Assembly: GCA_019636275.1 (NCBI GenBank)
Contig: JAHBXY010000065.1
Span: 1-46,469, forward strand
Reading direction: 5' to 3'
Origin: Planctomycetota bacterium
GTDB taxonomy: Bacteria > Planctomycetota > J058
DNA length: 46,469 nt
This document shows, piece by piece, positions 8,633 through 18,358 of the stretch. The translations under genes and the position numbers were made by a program. The notes below the pieces were generated by a model that did no database searches, was not told the DNA's origin, and saw nothing but the letters and a program-made list of their open reading frames with translations. The stretch's first letter is position 1. Each line of letters begins with the position of its first letter.

Positions 8633-9742
8633 ATGCCCTGGACCGACCCCGGCGCCCACGACGACTTCCTCGCCCTGCTCGAGCGCTCGCGCCAGGGTCG
8701 GCTGAAGGTCTACGTGGGCTACGCGCCGGGGGTCGGCAAGACGCACCGCATGCTCCAGGAGGCGCACCTCTTGCGGCAGCGCGGCGTCGACGTCGTCCTG
8801 GGCTTCGTCGACGCCCGGGGGCGCGCCGACCCGCTGGCGGCGGAGCTGCCGCAGGTCCCGCCGCGCCGGGTGACCTACCGCGGGATCACCGTGGACGAGC
8901 TCGACCTCGACGCGCTCCTCGCGCGCCGCCCGACGGTGGCGGTCGTCGACGACCTCGCGCACACCAACGCCCCGGGCGCGCGGCACCGCCGGCGCCACGA
9001 GGACGTCCTGGCCCTCCTCGACGCCGGCGTGAACGTGATCGGCGCCTTCAACGTGCAGCACCTCGAGAGCCTCAACGACACCGTCCGCCGGGCCACCGGC
9101 GTCGTCGTGCGCGACACCGTGCCCGACGCGCTCCTCGGGCGCGCCGACCACGTCGTCAACGTCGACCTGCCGGTGGGCGAGCTCCTCGAGCGCGTGCGCG
9201 CGGGCAAGGTCGACGGCGGGGCGCCGGGCCTGGCGCCTTTCCTGGCCGCCGAGCGCCTGGACGCGCTGCGCGAGCTGACGCTGCGCGAGCTGGCCGAGGA
9301 CGTCCACCGGCGGCGCTCGCGCCGCGCCGACGCCGCGCCGGCGGCCGACGACCGCGTCGTCGTGGCCCTGGCCTCGGCCTCGCCGCGCGCGAGCGCCCTC
9401 GTGCGCCGCGGCTCGCGCCTCGCCGGGCACCTCCACGCGCGGTGGTACGTCGTGCACGTCGCGCCGCCCGGCGCGGCCGGCGACGCCGTCCAGCGCCGCC
9501 TCGACGAGCACCTCGACCTCGCCCGGGCGCTGGGGGCGGAGGTCGTGCGCCTCGAGGGGCGCGACGTCACGGGCTCGCTCCTCGAGTTCGCCCGCCGCCA
9601 CGGCGCCCAGCACCTCGTCGTGGGCGCCCCGCTGCGGCGCACCTGGCGCGACGCGCTCACGGGCTCGATCGCCGACCGGCTCGTGCGCGGCGCGCGCGGG
9701 ATCGGCGTCTACGTGATGACCTTCGACGAGGAGGCCCCGTGA
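8633..9742 (+). CDS. KdpD-like N-terminal sensor domain fused to a USP domain, no kinase
   Basis: A 369-residue soluble protein equal to the cytoplasmic N-terminal part of the K+ sensor KdpD without its membrane and kinase parts. Residues about 20-230 match the KdpD domain: Walker A GYAPGVGKT at 29-37, Walker B region VAVVDDLAHTNAPG near 102-115, and the characteristic NVIGAFNVQHLESLNDTV. Residues about 245-365 form a USP domain ending in a nucleotide-binding-like VVGAPLRRTWRDALTGSIADRL. I chose the ATG at 8633 because the sequence before it is low-complexity Arg/Ala. It overlaps the next gene by GTGA, so sensor, kinase and regulator are made together. Probably senses K+ status, cyclic dinucleotide or ATP and controls the partner kinase; this is inferred from KdpD. 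Confidence 0.9.
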   Translation: MPWTDPGAHDDFLALLERSRQGRLKVYVGYAPGVGKTHRMLQEAHLLRQRGVDVVLGFVDARGRADPLAAELPQVPPRRVTYRGITVDELDLDALLARRPTVAVVDDLAHTNAPGARHRRRHEDVLALLDAGVNVIGAFNVQHLESLNDTVRRATGVVVRDTVPDALLGRADHVVNVDLPVGELLERVRAGKVDGGAPGLAPFLAAERLDALRELTLRELAEDVHRRRSRRADAAPAADDRVVVALASASPRASALVRRGSRLAGHLHARWYVVHVAPPGAAGDAVQRRLDEHLDLARALGAEVVRLEGRDVTGSLLEFARRHGAQHLVVGAPLRRTWRDALTGSIADRLVRGARGIGVYVMTFDEEAP

Positions 9743-11570
9743 CGCTGCGGCGCACGCTCCTCGCCGCCGCCCTCCCGGCGCTGCTCACGCTGGCGGCCCT
9801 CGGCGCCTACGCCGTGTTCGTCGTCGAGCAGCTGGGCGAGCAGGTCGACGACATCCTGGACGCCAACTACCGCTCGATCGTGGCCGTGCGCACGCTGCGC
9901 GACGTCGCCGACGACGTCGAGCGCATGCTCCTCTCACCCGACGTCGCCGCCGGCGCGCCGGCGATCGCCGCGCGGCTCGAGGCCTTCGCCGAGGCGCTGG
10001 CCGTGCAGCGCGCCAACCTCACCGAGGAGGGCGAGGCCGAGGTGACGCGCGACATCGAGGCCGCCTGCGCCGCCTGGGAGCGCGTCGCGCGCGCCGCCGC
10101 GGCCATGCCGCCCGGCCCCTCGCGGGTCGAGGCCTACGTCGAGGTCGTGCACCCCAGGGCCGAGGCGATCCGCGCGGCGGCGCGGCCGGTCGTGGCCGTG
10201 AACCAGGACGCGATCCTGGCCAAGGCCAGCCGCGCGGGGGCGCTGATCGAGCGGCTGCGCGGGCAGCTCGTCACGGCCTCGCTCGCCTGCTTCGGGCTCG
10301 TCGTGGTGATCTCGGTGCTCGTCGCCGGGCGGGTGTCGCGGCCGCTGGCGGCGCTGACGACGGCCGTGCGGCGGATCGGCGAGGGCGACCTCGACCGCCC
10401 GCTCCCGCCGCCCGGCGGCACCGACGAGGTGACCACGCTCCAGGCCGAGGTCGGGCGCATGCTCGACGCCCTGCGCGCCTACCGCCGCAGCTCGCTCGGC
10501 GAGCTCCTGGCCGCGCAGCAGCTCGCGCAGGCGGCGATCGACAGCCTGCGCGACCCCGTGATCTCCTTCCGGCCCGACGCGACCGTCGGCCAGGTGAGCC
10601 AGCCGGCGGCCGAGGTCCTGGGGATCGACCCGGCCGCGACCGACCCGCTGGCGCCGGTGCCGGCGCCCCTGCGCGAGGCGATCGAGCGCGCCCGCGATAC
10701 GGTCCTCGCCGGGCGCGGGCCGGTCGTCCCCGACGGCCTCGAGGCGGCGATCCCGGTCGTGCTCGGCGGCGCGGCCCGCCACGCGCAGGTCCACGCGACG
10801 CCGACCGCCAGCCCGACCGACGGCGTGGGGATCGTCGGCGCGACGATCCTCGTCCGCGACGTGACCTCGCTGCACGCGGCGGCCGCGCTCAAGGACGACC
10901 TGCTGTCGACGGTCGCCCACGAGCTGCGCACGCCGCTCACGAGCCTGCGCATGGCCGTGCACCTGTGCCTCGAGCAGGTCGTGGGGCCGCTGACCGAGCG
11001 GCAGCAGGAGCTCCTCGTCGCCGCCCGCGAGGACGCCGAGCGCCTGCACGCGCTGGTCGAGGGGATCCTCGCCGTGTCGCGCATCGAGGGCGGCGGCCTG
11101 GCGGCGCGCCGCCGCCCGGTCCCGCTCGCGGAGCTGGTCGAGGCGGCCCTCGCGCCCGCGCGCGTGCCGGCCGCCGACCGCCGCGTGCAGCTCGCCTGCG
11201 AGGGCCCGCTCGAGGGCGTGGTCGAGGTGGACGGGGAGTGCGCGGCGCTGGCCCTGGGCAACCTCGTCCACAACGCGATCCGCCACACGCCCGAGGGCGG
11301 CCGCGTGCTGGTGCGCGCGAGCCCGTCGGCGCCCGGCTGGGTGCGGCTCGAGGTGCGCGACGACGGCCCCGGGGTCCCGCCCGAGCACCGGGCGCGGCTG
11401 TTCTCGCGCTTCTACCGCGTGCCCGGCTCGCCGCCCGGGGGCACGGGCCTGGGCCTGTCGATCGCGCGCGACGTCGTGCACGCGCACGGGGGCGAGATCG
11501 GCGTCGACGGCGCCCCGGGGCAGGGGAGCGCCTTCTGGCTGACCCTGCCGCTGGCCCGAGGAGGACCCGC

Positions 11571-11574
<4 letters not shown>
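9739..11574 (+). CDS. Membrane sensor histidine kinase (HAMP, PAS-like, HisKA, HATPase)
   Basis: A 611-residue inner-membrane kinase. TM1 is near residues 5-28 and TM2 near 175-197, enclosing a periplasmic helical domain of about 145 residues. A HAMP linker follows (about 198-250, RVSRPLAALTTAVRRIGEGDL). A PAS-like segment (about 260-375) precedes the HisKA box STVAHELRTPLTSLRM with phospho-acceptor His394. The ATPase part has the N box LGNLVHNAIRHTPEGG, the G1 box DDGPGVPPEHRARLF and the G2 box GGTGLGLSIARDVVHAHGG. The GTG start overlaps the stop of the KdpD-like gene (GTGA), and its own TGA overlaps the GTG of the response regulator. The three genes together resemble a KdpD cut into two proteins, but with a different membrane sensor. 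Confidence 0.95.
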
Positions 11575-12908
<1,334 letters not shown>

Positions 12909-12945
12909 TCGCGGCTGCGGCCGAGGATGGCGGGCGCTGCCGTCC

Positions 12946-12978
12946 GCCATGGTGTCGCGCTTCGCGCGACACCATGGC
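12946..12978. terminator. Perfect 15-bp hairpin after the response regulator
   Basis: GCCATGGTGTCGCGC and its exact reverse complement flank a 3-nt TTC loop, 37 nt after the stop at 12908. There is no T tract, but the stem strength and position fit a terminator for the three-gene sensor operon. Confidence 0.6.
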
Positions 12979-13234
12979 CGCTCAGGCTCGGTCGGCGGCC
13001 AGGAGGCCGCCTTCCCTCGCCTTCGCGCGGCATCGCTCCGCCCTCCTCGGCCTCGCCTGACGCTCCTGCTGCGAAGGCGCGGTGAGGTGTGCTCGGAGGC
13101 GGCTCGGCCGTCTGCGACGACGGCGAGCGGGCGCCGCGCCTGAACGACCGAGGAACGGGTTCCCGGTCCGGGTCTCCGGGTCTCCGGGTTGAGGACCGGT
13201 CCTCGTGTGAACGACGGCTACGGCCGCGGATGCC

Positions 13235-13314
13235 GGGCGAGGGGAGGGGGGCGCGCGCGGGTCATAGGATCAGGCGTCTGGATCCGTAGGACCCGCGCGC
13301 GCACCCCCCTCGCC
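13235..13314. repeat. Long GC hairpin related to the one at 382-440
   Basis: The strict core is a 13-bp arm GCGCGCGCGGGTC (13251-13263) paired with GACCCGCGCGCGC (13290-13302). G-rich outer arms (GGGCGAGGGG and its near complement) extend the stem imperfectly to about 30 bp. The loop side holds GGATC and GATCC, as in the hairpin at 382-440. It lies in a 715-bp stretch (12909-13623) where I see no gene. Confidence 0.6.
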
Positions 13315-13440
13315 TCGGCCTCTGCGCCCTCGCCTCGGCCTCCGCGCCCTGGCCTCGGCCTCCGCCCTCGCCTCGGCCTCCGCGCCCGCCGCTGCCTCCG
13401 CGCCCTCGCCTCGGGCTCCGCCCTCGCCTCGGCTCTTGGT
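13305..13440. repeat. Degenerate tandem repeats of about 20 bp
   Basis: About seven imperfect copies of a unit like CCTCGCCTCGGCCTCCGCGC run head to tail. The period drifts between 18 and 24 bp. No credible protein is encoded in any frame. The array directly follows the GC hairpin. Confidence 0.5.
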
Positions 13441-13519
13441 TCCGGTGCGCCCGTGGGTCCTGGCGTGTCGCTGATGAGCTTGCGCGCTTGAAGACAGGCC
13501 CTGGTCTTCCCGGCCAGAC

Positions 13520-13565
13520 GTTGCCGCCTGCAGCCCCGTCGGTGGCCCGCGTTACAGGTCGCAAC
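13520..13565 (+). promoter_or_regulatory. Paired palindrome upstream of the RING-like gene
   Basis: The distal site is GTTGC-CGCCT-GCAGC (13520-13534) and the proximal site is GTTAC-AGGTC-GCAAC (13551-13565). They are 31 bp apart, and the proximal site ends 58 nt before the GTG at 13624. In gene direction the distal and proximal sites match those of the EIIA-type antiporter in order, spacing and near-sequence. Confidence 0.6.
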
Positions 13566-13623
13566 GGCCCGCGGCGGCCGGCGACGGGCTTGCGCCTGGT
13601 GCGCTCCGTGCACACGGGCGGCC

Positions 13624-14073
13624 GTGGGCACGCCTGGCGACATCCCCCGCGACGAGCCGCCGCCCCTGCGGGTCGGGCGCCGCCCGCCGGCCCCGGGCGA
13701 GGGTGATCAGCGCTGCCCGTTCTGCCGGGCGGCCCTGCGCGTCCTGGGCGACGCGCGCTGGGTGGCCTGCCGCTCCTGCCTCACGCGGCACCACACCCCC
13801 TGCTGGTCGGAGGGCGGCGGCTGCGCGGTGTGCCGCGACACGACGGCCCTGGCCTTCGAGGAGCCGCCGGCCGCGCGCTCGCCCGCGCTCCTCGTCCTGG
13901 TCCTGCTGCTCCTCGGCGGCGTCCTGACGGTCCAGCTCGCCCGCGCGCCGTCGGTCGCCCGCCCCACGCAGTCGCAGCACCCGCAGCCGAGGAGGCCCGA
14001 CCTCGGCGCCGAGCTGCCCGGCTGGGCGCGCGGCGCGCTCGCCTCCCCGCCCCCGGAGAGCGAGCCCCGCTAG
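13624..14073 (+). CDS. RING/zinc-finger-like membrane protein
   Basis: A 149-residue protein with an N-terminal zinc-finger module and one membrane segment. The ligand pattern is Cys31-Cys34 (CPFC), Cys49-Cys52 (CRSC), His56/His57, Cys60 (HTPCW), then Cys67 and Cys70 (GGCAVC). This C-X2-C...C-X2-C-X3-HH-X2-C-W...GGC pattern is the one seen in bacterial RING-like proteins, where the module is cytoplasmic. The membrane segment is near residues 87-105 (ALLVLVLLLLGGVLTVQLA). The last 40 residues are polar and Pro-rich. It starts with GTG and has no strong ribosome site; the start is the weakest part of the call. It shares a paired palindrome promoter element with the two antiporter units, so it may answer to the same regulator. 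Function unknown. Confidence 0.75.
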   Translation: MGTPGDIPRDEPPPLRVGRRPPAPGEGDQRCPFCRAALRVLGDARWVACRSCLTRHHTPCWSEGGGCAVCRDTTALAFEEPPAARSPALLVLVLLLLGGVLTVQLARAPSVARPTQSQHPQPRRPDLGAELPGWARGALASPPPESEPR

Positions 14074-14101
14074 CAGGCACGCCGACGACCTGCGCGCGCC
14101 G

Positions 14102-14161
14102 GATCGTGCGCCCGCGGCACAGGTGTGATCGTGCGCCTGCCGCACGCATGTTCGGCCGAAC
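14102..14161. promoter_or_regulatory. Direct repeats and palindrome upstream of the GH18 gene
   Basis: Two 19-bp direct repeats starting GATCGTGCGCC lie at 14102-14120 and 14127-14145 with two differences (period 25 bp). The perfect palindrome GTTCGGCCGAAC follows at 14150-14161. A comparatively AT-rich patch (14162-14215) with GTTGT-GCTTT-TCAAC at 14167-14181 leads to the start at 14275. The region probably holds the promoter and operators of the lipoprotein gene. Confidence 0.45.
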
Positions 14162-14274
14162 TTCGGGTTGTGCTTTTCAACCTCCTCTCTGCGGCTCTTT
14201 TGCGTGCAACGAGATACGCCTGCACGACGCCGCTCGCCGCCCGGCTACATCGGTCGGGACGAGAGAGGGCTGGC

Positions 14275-15402
14275 ATGCGCACGACGACGTTCCTCGGGGT
14301 CCTCGGAGTGTTGACGCTGGCCGCCGCGCTGAGCGGGTGCGGCGGCTCGAGCGGCGGCGGCGGCGGGTCGGCCTCGACGACGGCGGCGGCCACGTCGGCG
14401 AGCACGACGAGCCCGACGACCGGCACGCCGGCGCCCGCGCCCGCGCCGGCCGGCCCGACGTTCCGCGTGTCGGGCTGGCTGCCCTACTGGGCCTACGCCA
14501 CCGGCGACCAGACGCTCGCGGCGAACGTCGGCGACGGCCTCGATGAGGTGAACCTGTTCGGCTACAAGCTGAACGCCGACGGCACGATCTCGCCCTACAG
14601 CGGCGTGGAGAGCGCCACGCGCCACGCGCTGATCCGTCAGCAGGGCGGCGAGCTCATCCCGACGCTCATGGACGTCCACGACACGAGCGTGCTCGACGCG
14701 GTGCTGCCGAGCGCCGCCGCGCGGCAGCGCACGATCGACGGCGTCCTCGCCGTGCTCGACCGCTTCGGCTACGACGGGATCGACGTCGACTTCGAGCACG
14801 CCAAGACGGCCACGCGCGACGCCTTCAGCCGCTTCATGGAGGACATGTCGGCGGCCGTGCGCGCGCGCGGCAAGGTGTTCTCGCTCACCCTGCCGGGCAA
14901 GCGGCAGGACACGCCCTCGTGGGCCGGCTACGACTACGTCCGCCTGGCGCCCACGGCCGACCGCGTGAAGCTCATGTGCTACGGCTACAGCGGCCCCTGG
15001 TCGGCGCAGCCGGGGCCGATCTGCCCGACGACCTGGATCGCGCGCGTCATGGACTACGCCGTGACGACGATGCCCGCGAGCAAGATCCAGATCGGGATCC
15101 CCTTCTACGGCTATGACTGGCCGTCGAACGGCGGCACCGTGCGCTCGGTCACGTGGAACACGGCCCAGCCCCTCCTCGCCCGCAGCACGGCGGGCATGCG
15201 CTTCGACGCGACGCTGGGCGAGACGACGTTCGACTACACAGACGACCAGGGCGTCCGCCACACGGTCTGGTTCCAGGACCCGCGGGCGATCGCCGCCAAG
15301 GCCGAGATGGCCCGGCAGTACGGGGCGGCCGGGATCTCGGTGTGGGCGATCGGCAACGAGAGCCCGGCCTTCTGGGACGAAATCCGCAAGGTCCTGAAAT
15401 AG
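14275..15402 (+). CDS. GH18-family lipoprotein (chitinase/SleL-like glycosidase)
   Basis: A 375-residue exported lipoprotein. The signal peptide (MRTTTFLGVLGVLTLAAALSGC) ends in the lipobox LSGC, followed by a Gly/Ser/Thr/Pro-rich tether to about residue 62. The rest is a GH18 TIM barrel: FRVSGWLPYWAYATGD at the first strand, and the catalytic motif DGIDVDFEH with the acid glutamate Glu174. Then come LTLPGKR, VKLMCYGYSG (Tyr of the active site), IGIPFYGYDW and a final GISVWAIGNES strand. The layout is closest to the YaaH/SleL type that cuts N-acetylglucosamine-containing polymers, so peptidoglycan or chitin fragments are likely substrates. The ATG at 14275 is chosen for the signal peptide. 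Family certain, substrate inferred. Confidence 0.9.
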   Translation: MRTTTFLGVLGVLTLAAALSGCGGSSGGGGGSASTTAAATSASTTSPTTGTPAPAPAPAGPTFRVSGWLPYWAYATGDQTLAANVGDGLDEVNLFGYKLNADGTISPYSGVESATRHALIRQQGGELIPTLMDVHDTSVLDAVLPSAAARQRTIDGVLAVLDRFGYDGIDVDFEHAKTATRDAFSRFMEDMSAAVRARGKVFSLTLPGKRQDTPSWAGYDYVRLAPTADRVKLMCYGYSGPWSAQPGPICPTTWIARVMDYAVTTMPASKIQIGIPFYGYDWPSNGGTVRSVTWNTAQPLLARSTAGMRFDATLGETTFDYTDDQGVRHTVWFQDPRAIAAKAEMARQYGAAGISVWAIGNESPAFWDEIRKVLK

Positions 15403-15562
15403 CAGCGCCTGTAACTCACGTCGTCAACGTGATCCCGTAGGGCCGACGTGGCTTACACAGGGTGACAACGACGTGAATACCCGCCACGCGCAAGTCGTCT
15501 AATTTCGGTCAAAAAAGATCGGCCTGTTGCGTGCTCTCTCCGCCCGCCGGAGGAGGACGCCC

Positions 15563-16573
15563 ATGCTGCTGCCGATCACGACCGACCACGCCGAGACGAA
15601 GCGCGCGCCGCTGGCGAACGTGGCCATCGTCATCGTGACCTGCCTGGTGAGCCTGGCCCTGCTGCACCGGCTCGACGACGCGGTGCTCTCCGTCTACGTC
15701 GACCGCAAGGGTGCGCTGCTCGAGGTCGGGTTCCTGCGCCACCTGATGCTCGTCCGCAGCGGCGGCCTCGACCCGCTGCAGCTCGTCGGGCACACGCTGC
15801 TGCACGGCGGCGGCTGGCACCTGCTCGGCAACATGGTCCTGCTCCTGTGCTTCGGCAACCCGGTCAACGCCCGCCTGGGGCACGCCCGCTACCTCGGGCT
15901 CTACGCGGTGTCCGCCGCCGCCGGCGGCGTGGGCTGGCTGATCTTCGGCGACGGGGCCGTGGCGATCGGCGCGTCCGGCGCCGTGTGCGGGGTCATGGCC
16001 GCGTTCCTGGTGCTGTTCCCCTTCACCCGGGTGCACGTCCTGTTCTGGTTCCTGGGCCTGGTCCTCGTCGGCGCGGCGGGCGTGTGGCACCTCGCGGGCC
16101 TCGACCCGTCGATGGGCCTCCTCTACGTCTTCGGCGCCCTGGTGATCGGGACGATCGCCCTGAGCATGCTCTCGCTCGCCGAGCAGGCCCCGCCGGAGGG
16201 CGCGCTGCTGCACGTCCTCGGCTTCCGCTCCTTCCCGGTCGCCGGGGTTTGGGTCGTGGCCTGGTTCCTGGGCTGGGACGTCGTGGCCGTGTTCACCCGC
16301 ATCAGCGACCAGGTGGCCCACTCGGCCCACCTCGGCGGCGCGGCCGCCGGGCTGGCGATCGGCTTCGGCCTGGCCCTCGCCGGGTTCGTCCGCGGAACGC
16401 GCGAGGACCCCACGCTGCCCGAGGTCGTCCGCCTCGTCCCGCCGGCGCCCATCGCGCCGATCGCGCCGGCGCCGACGCCGCGTGGGTCGTCGGCGCTGCC
16501 GCCCACGCGGCGGTTCGGGGCGCCGGCGCTGTCGTTCGACGACTTCGCGCGGCAGCGGCGCGTGTCGGCCTGA
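15563..16573 (+). CDS. Rhomboid-family intramembrane serine protease
   Basis: A 336-residue polytopic membrane protease. The N-terminal helix starts NVAIVIVTCLVSLALLH. The L1/TM2 part has HTLLHGGGWHLLGNMVLLLCFGNPV. The active-site motif GASG gives Ser138, and the pairing histidine is His256 in AHSAHLGGAAAG. Two helices with unusually long loops lie between them. Residues about 285-336 form a Pro-rich cytoplasmic tail. I chose the ATG at 15563, preceded by AGGAGG. The relatively AT-rich stretch at 15495-15530 (TAATTTCGGTCAAAAAAG) probably contains the promoter. It cuts membrane proteins within the bilayer; the substrate is not evident. It is distinct from the rhombosortase 1.1 kb downstream. 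Confidence 0.92.
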   Translation: MLLPITTDHAETKRAPLANVAIVIVTCLVSLALLHRLDDAVLSVYVDRKGALLEVGFLRHLMLVRSGGLDPLQLVGHTLLHGGGWHLLGNMVLLLCFGNPVNARLGHARYLGLYAVSAAAGGVGWLIFGDGAVAIGASGAVCGVMAAFLVLFPFTRVHVLFWFLGLVLVGAAGVWHLAGLDPSMGLLYVFGALVIGTIALSMLSLAEQAPPEGALLHVLGFRSFPVAGVWVVAWFLGWDVVAVFTRISDQVAHSAHLGGAAAGLAIGFGLALAGFVRGTREDPTLPEVVRLVPPAPIAPIAPAPTPRGSSALPPTRRFGAPALSFDDFARQRRVSA

Positions 16574-16810
16574 CGGGAGGGGCCAGTTCGCGCCCCTCCG
16601 GGGCTCGCGCCCATCGCCCGCCCCTCGCGAGCGCTCACTCACAGCGGCCGTCACTCGTTCTGATGTCCACGTCCGGGCGCGCGGCTCGATGCTCCGATCC
16701 GCAGTGAGGCACCTGTCGCCCTCGCTCCGGCCGCTTCGCGGCCTTCGCTCGGGGATGCGCGCCACCGCTCGGTCTGCTCGCTTCGCTCTCAGATCAAGCG
16801 GTGAGCGCGG

Positions 16811-17572
16811 TCAGCGCAGGCCGAGCTCGGCGAGCACCGGCAGGTGGTCGGAGACGAGGGCCGGGACGGCCTCGGTGCGGCGCACCTGCATGGAGCGCGA
16901 CGCGAGCACGTGGTCGAGGGCCCGGCGCGGGCGGCGCGAGGGGAAGGTCTCGACCGGCCGCTCGGGCGCGACGAGGGCGTGGCGGCGCACGAAGTCGGAG
17001 AGGACGCCGCTGCGGCCGTTGACGGCGCAGTTGAAGTCGCCGGCGACCACGAGGTGGTCGGGCGCGGCGTCGCGCTCGAGCAGGTGGAGCGTGATGTCGT
17101 CGAGCTGCGCCCGGCGCTCGCTGTCGCGCTTGAAGTCGAGGTGCACCGAGACGAGGTCGAGCGTCAGGCCGGGCGCGTCGATGCGCGTGAGCACGTAGCC
17201 CTTGGTGTCGAGCGCGTTCTTGGCGAAGCGCCAGCTCCGGCCGGTGCGGATCGGGAAGCGCGACAGGACCCCCGTGCCGTAGGCCAGGCGGGGGCGGCGC
17301 ACGTCGGCGTGGATCCCGTGGAACAGGTGGTCGTGGCCGACGCGGCGGGCCAGGTACTCGAGGTGGTCGAAGCCGCCGCTCCAGCTCGAGGGCGCATCGA
17401 CCTCCTGCAGGGCCACGATGTCGGCGTCGGCGCCCCGGATCACCTCGGCCACGGCGTCGAGGTTGGCGAGGATCCGCTGGCGGCCGGTGAAGGCCTGGTG
17501 GAAAGCGGTGCCGCGGCCGTGCGCGAGGTTCAAGGTCAGGATGCGCACGCTGCCCGGCGCCCGCTCCGGCAT
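16811..17572 (-). CDS. Endonuclease/exonuclease/phosphatase (EEP) family hydrolase
   Basis: A 253-residue soluble metal-dependent phosphodiesterase. All EEP landmarks are present: TLNLAHG near residue 13, the metal ligand glutamate in IVALQEVD near 55-60, VSVHLDF, GDFNCAVNG near 178-186, DHVLAS near 220 and the terminal SDHLPVLAEL. There is no signal peptide, so it is probably cytoplasmic. Family members act on DNA, phosphoinositides or sphingomyelin; nothing here chooses between them. The ATG at 17572 is preceded by AGGAG at good spacing. It follows the rhombosortase operon on the same strand after 105 bp and converges with the rhomboid gene, with about 240 bp between that contains short GC hairpins only. 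Confidence 0.9.
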   Translation of the reverse strand: MPERAPGSVRILTLNLAHGRGTAFHQAFTGRQRILANLDAVAEVIRGADADIVALQEVDAPSSWSGGFDHLEYLARRVGHDHLFHGIHADVRRPRLAYGTGVLSRFPIRTGRSWRFAKNALDTKGYVLTRIDAPGLTLDLVSVHLDFKRDSERRAQLDDITLHLLERDAAPDHLVVAGDFNCAVNGRSGVLSDFVRRHALVAPERPVETFPSRRPRRALDHVLASRSMQVRRTEAVPALVSDHLPVLAELGLR

Positions 17573-17677
17573 GTCGCTCCTCCCCCCCGTGGGCGCACTC
17601 TCGCGCGCCGGCCCTGCATCAGGCCCTACATCAAGGGTAACCGCCCGGGCCTGTTCGGGCTGCTCCGAACCGGGGCT

Positions 17678-18358
17678 TCACCGCACGGGCCGGGCCACGG
17701 CCTCGAAGGCCGTCGTCGCTGGACCTGCGGCGGAGGCCTTGCACGAGGTCGGGCAGCCGACGCCCCGGGCGGTGCGGTCGGCGGGCGCGGGGCTCGTGGC
17801 GGCGGCGACCGCCCAGGCGGCCCCCCAGGCGGACCCGACGAGCACCCCGGCCGTGTGCGCGGCGGGGACGGCGACCATCCCGGCCGCCGCGAGCCCGGGG
17901 TCGGGGAGGAGGAGGCCGCCCGTGAGGAGCTCACCTGCGACCTTGGCCACGAGGAGCCCGGCCGCGGCCGCTCGCCAGGGGCCGCGCAGGGCCACGAGGG
18001 CCCAGGCCATCGCCAGGGCGTGCCCGACGCCCGACGAGCCGACGTAGGTGTCGACGAAGGCGCGCTCGGCGACGACCACGACGGCGCTCACGCCGACGGC
18101 CGAGGCCGCGAGCAGCCCGAGGAGCCAGCCGCGGCGGACGCGCGCCTCGAGCGCGAGCGCCAGGCAGGCGGTGGCCAGCCCGGCCCACAGGAGCTGCGTC
18201 GCGCCGCCGTGGCCGAGGTGGCACAGGAGCGCCCGCAGGGGGTCGGGCGCGTCGAGGCGCAGGGCGAGGTCGAGCCCGAGCGCGTGGACCGCGACCATCG
18301 CCGCCAGGAGCAGCGGCGCGACGATGGGGACGCGGGCGGTCGCCGCCGGCCGGCTCAC
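17678..18358 (-). CDS. rrtA: Rhombosortase-like intramembrane protease
   Basis: A 226-residue membrane protein of the rhombosortase branch of rhomboids, which cleaves GlyGly-CTERM tails of exported proteins. Visible landmarks are the early HLGHGGATQLLWAGL segment, catalytic Ser109 in YVGSSGVGHAL, the family's K-x-x-x-E pair in LLVAKVAGELL (about 135-145) and the pairing His168 in PAAHTAGVLVG. Six hydrophobic segments can be drawn between residues 10 and 188; the last 38 residues are a soluble tail. The GTG start overlaps the TGA of the VIT-vWA gene (GTGA), whose product ends in a glycine-rich linker, a hydrophobic helix and RRRR, the expected substrate tail. This coupling argues that the two act together. 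Confident on family, less on whether it has other targets. Confidence 0.82.
   Translation of the reverse strand: MSRPAATARVPIVAPLLLAAMVAVHALGLDLALRLDAPDPLRALLCHLGHGGATQLLWAGLATACLALALEARVRRGWLLGLLAASAVGVSAVVVVAERAFVDTYVGSSGVGHALAMAWALVALRGPWRAAAAGLLVAKVAGELLTGGLLLPDPGLAAAGMVAVPAAHTAGVLVGSAWGAAWAVAAATSPAPADRTARGVGCPTSCKASAAGPATTAFEAVARPVR

Noticed and set aside
16574..16810. Terminator or small gene between the rhomboid and EEP genes
   Set aside because: Short dyads such as GGCCGC-TTC-GCGGCC occur, but stems are only 6 bp beyond general GC background, and no frame looks coding.
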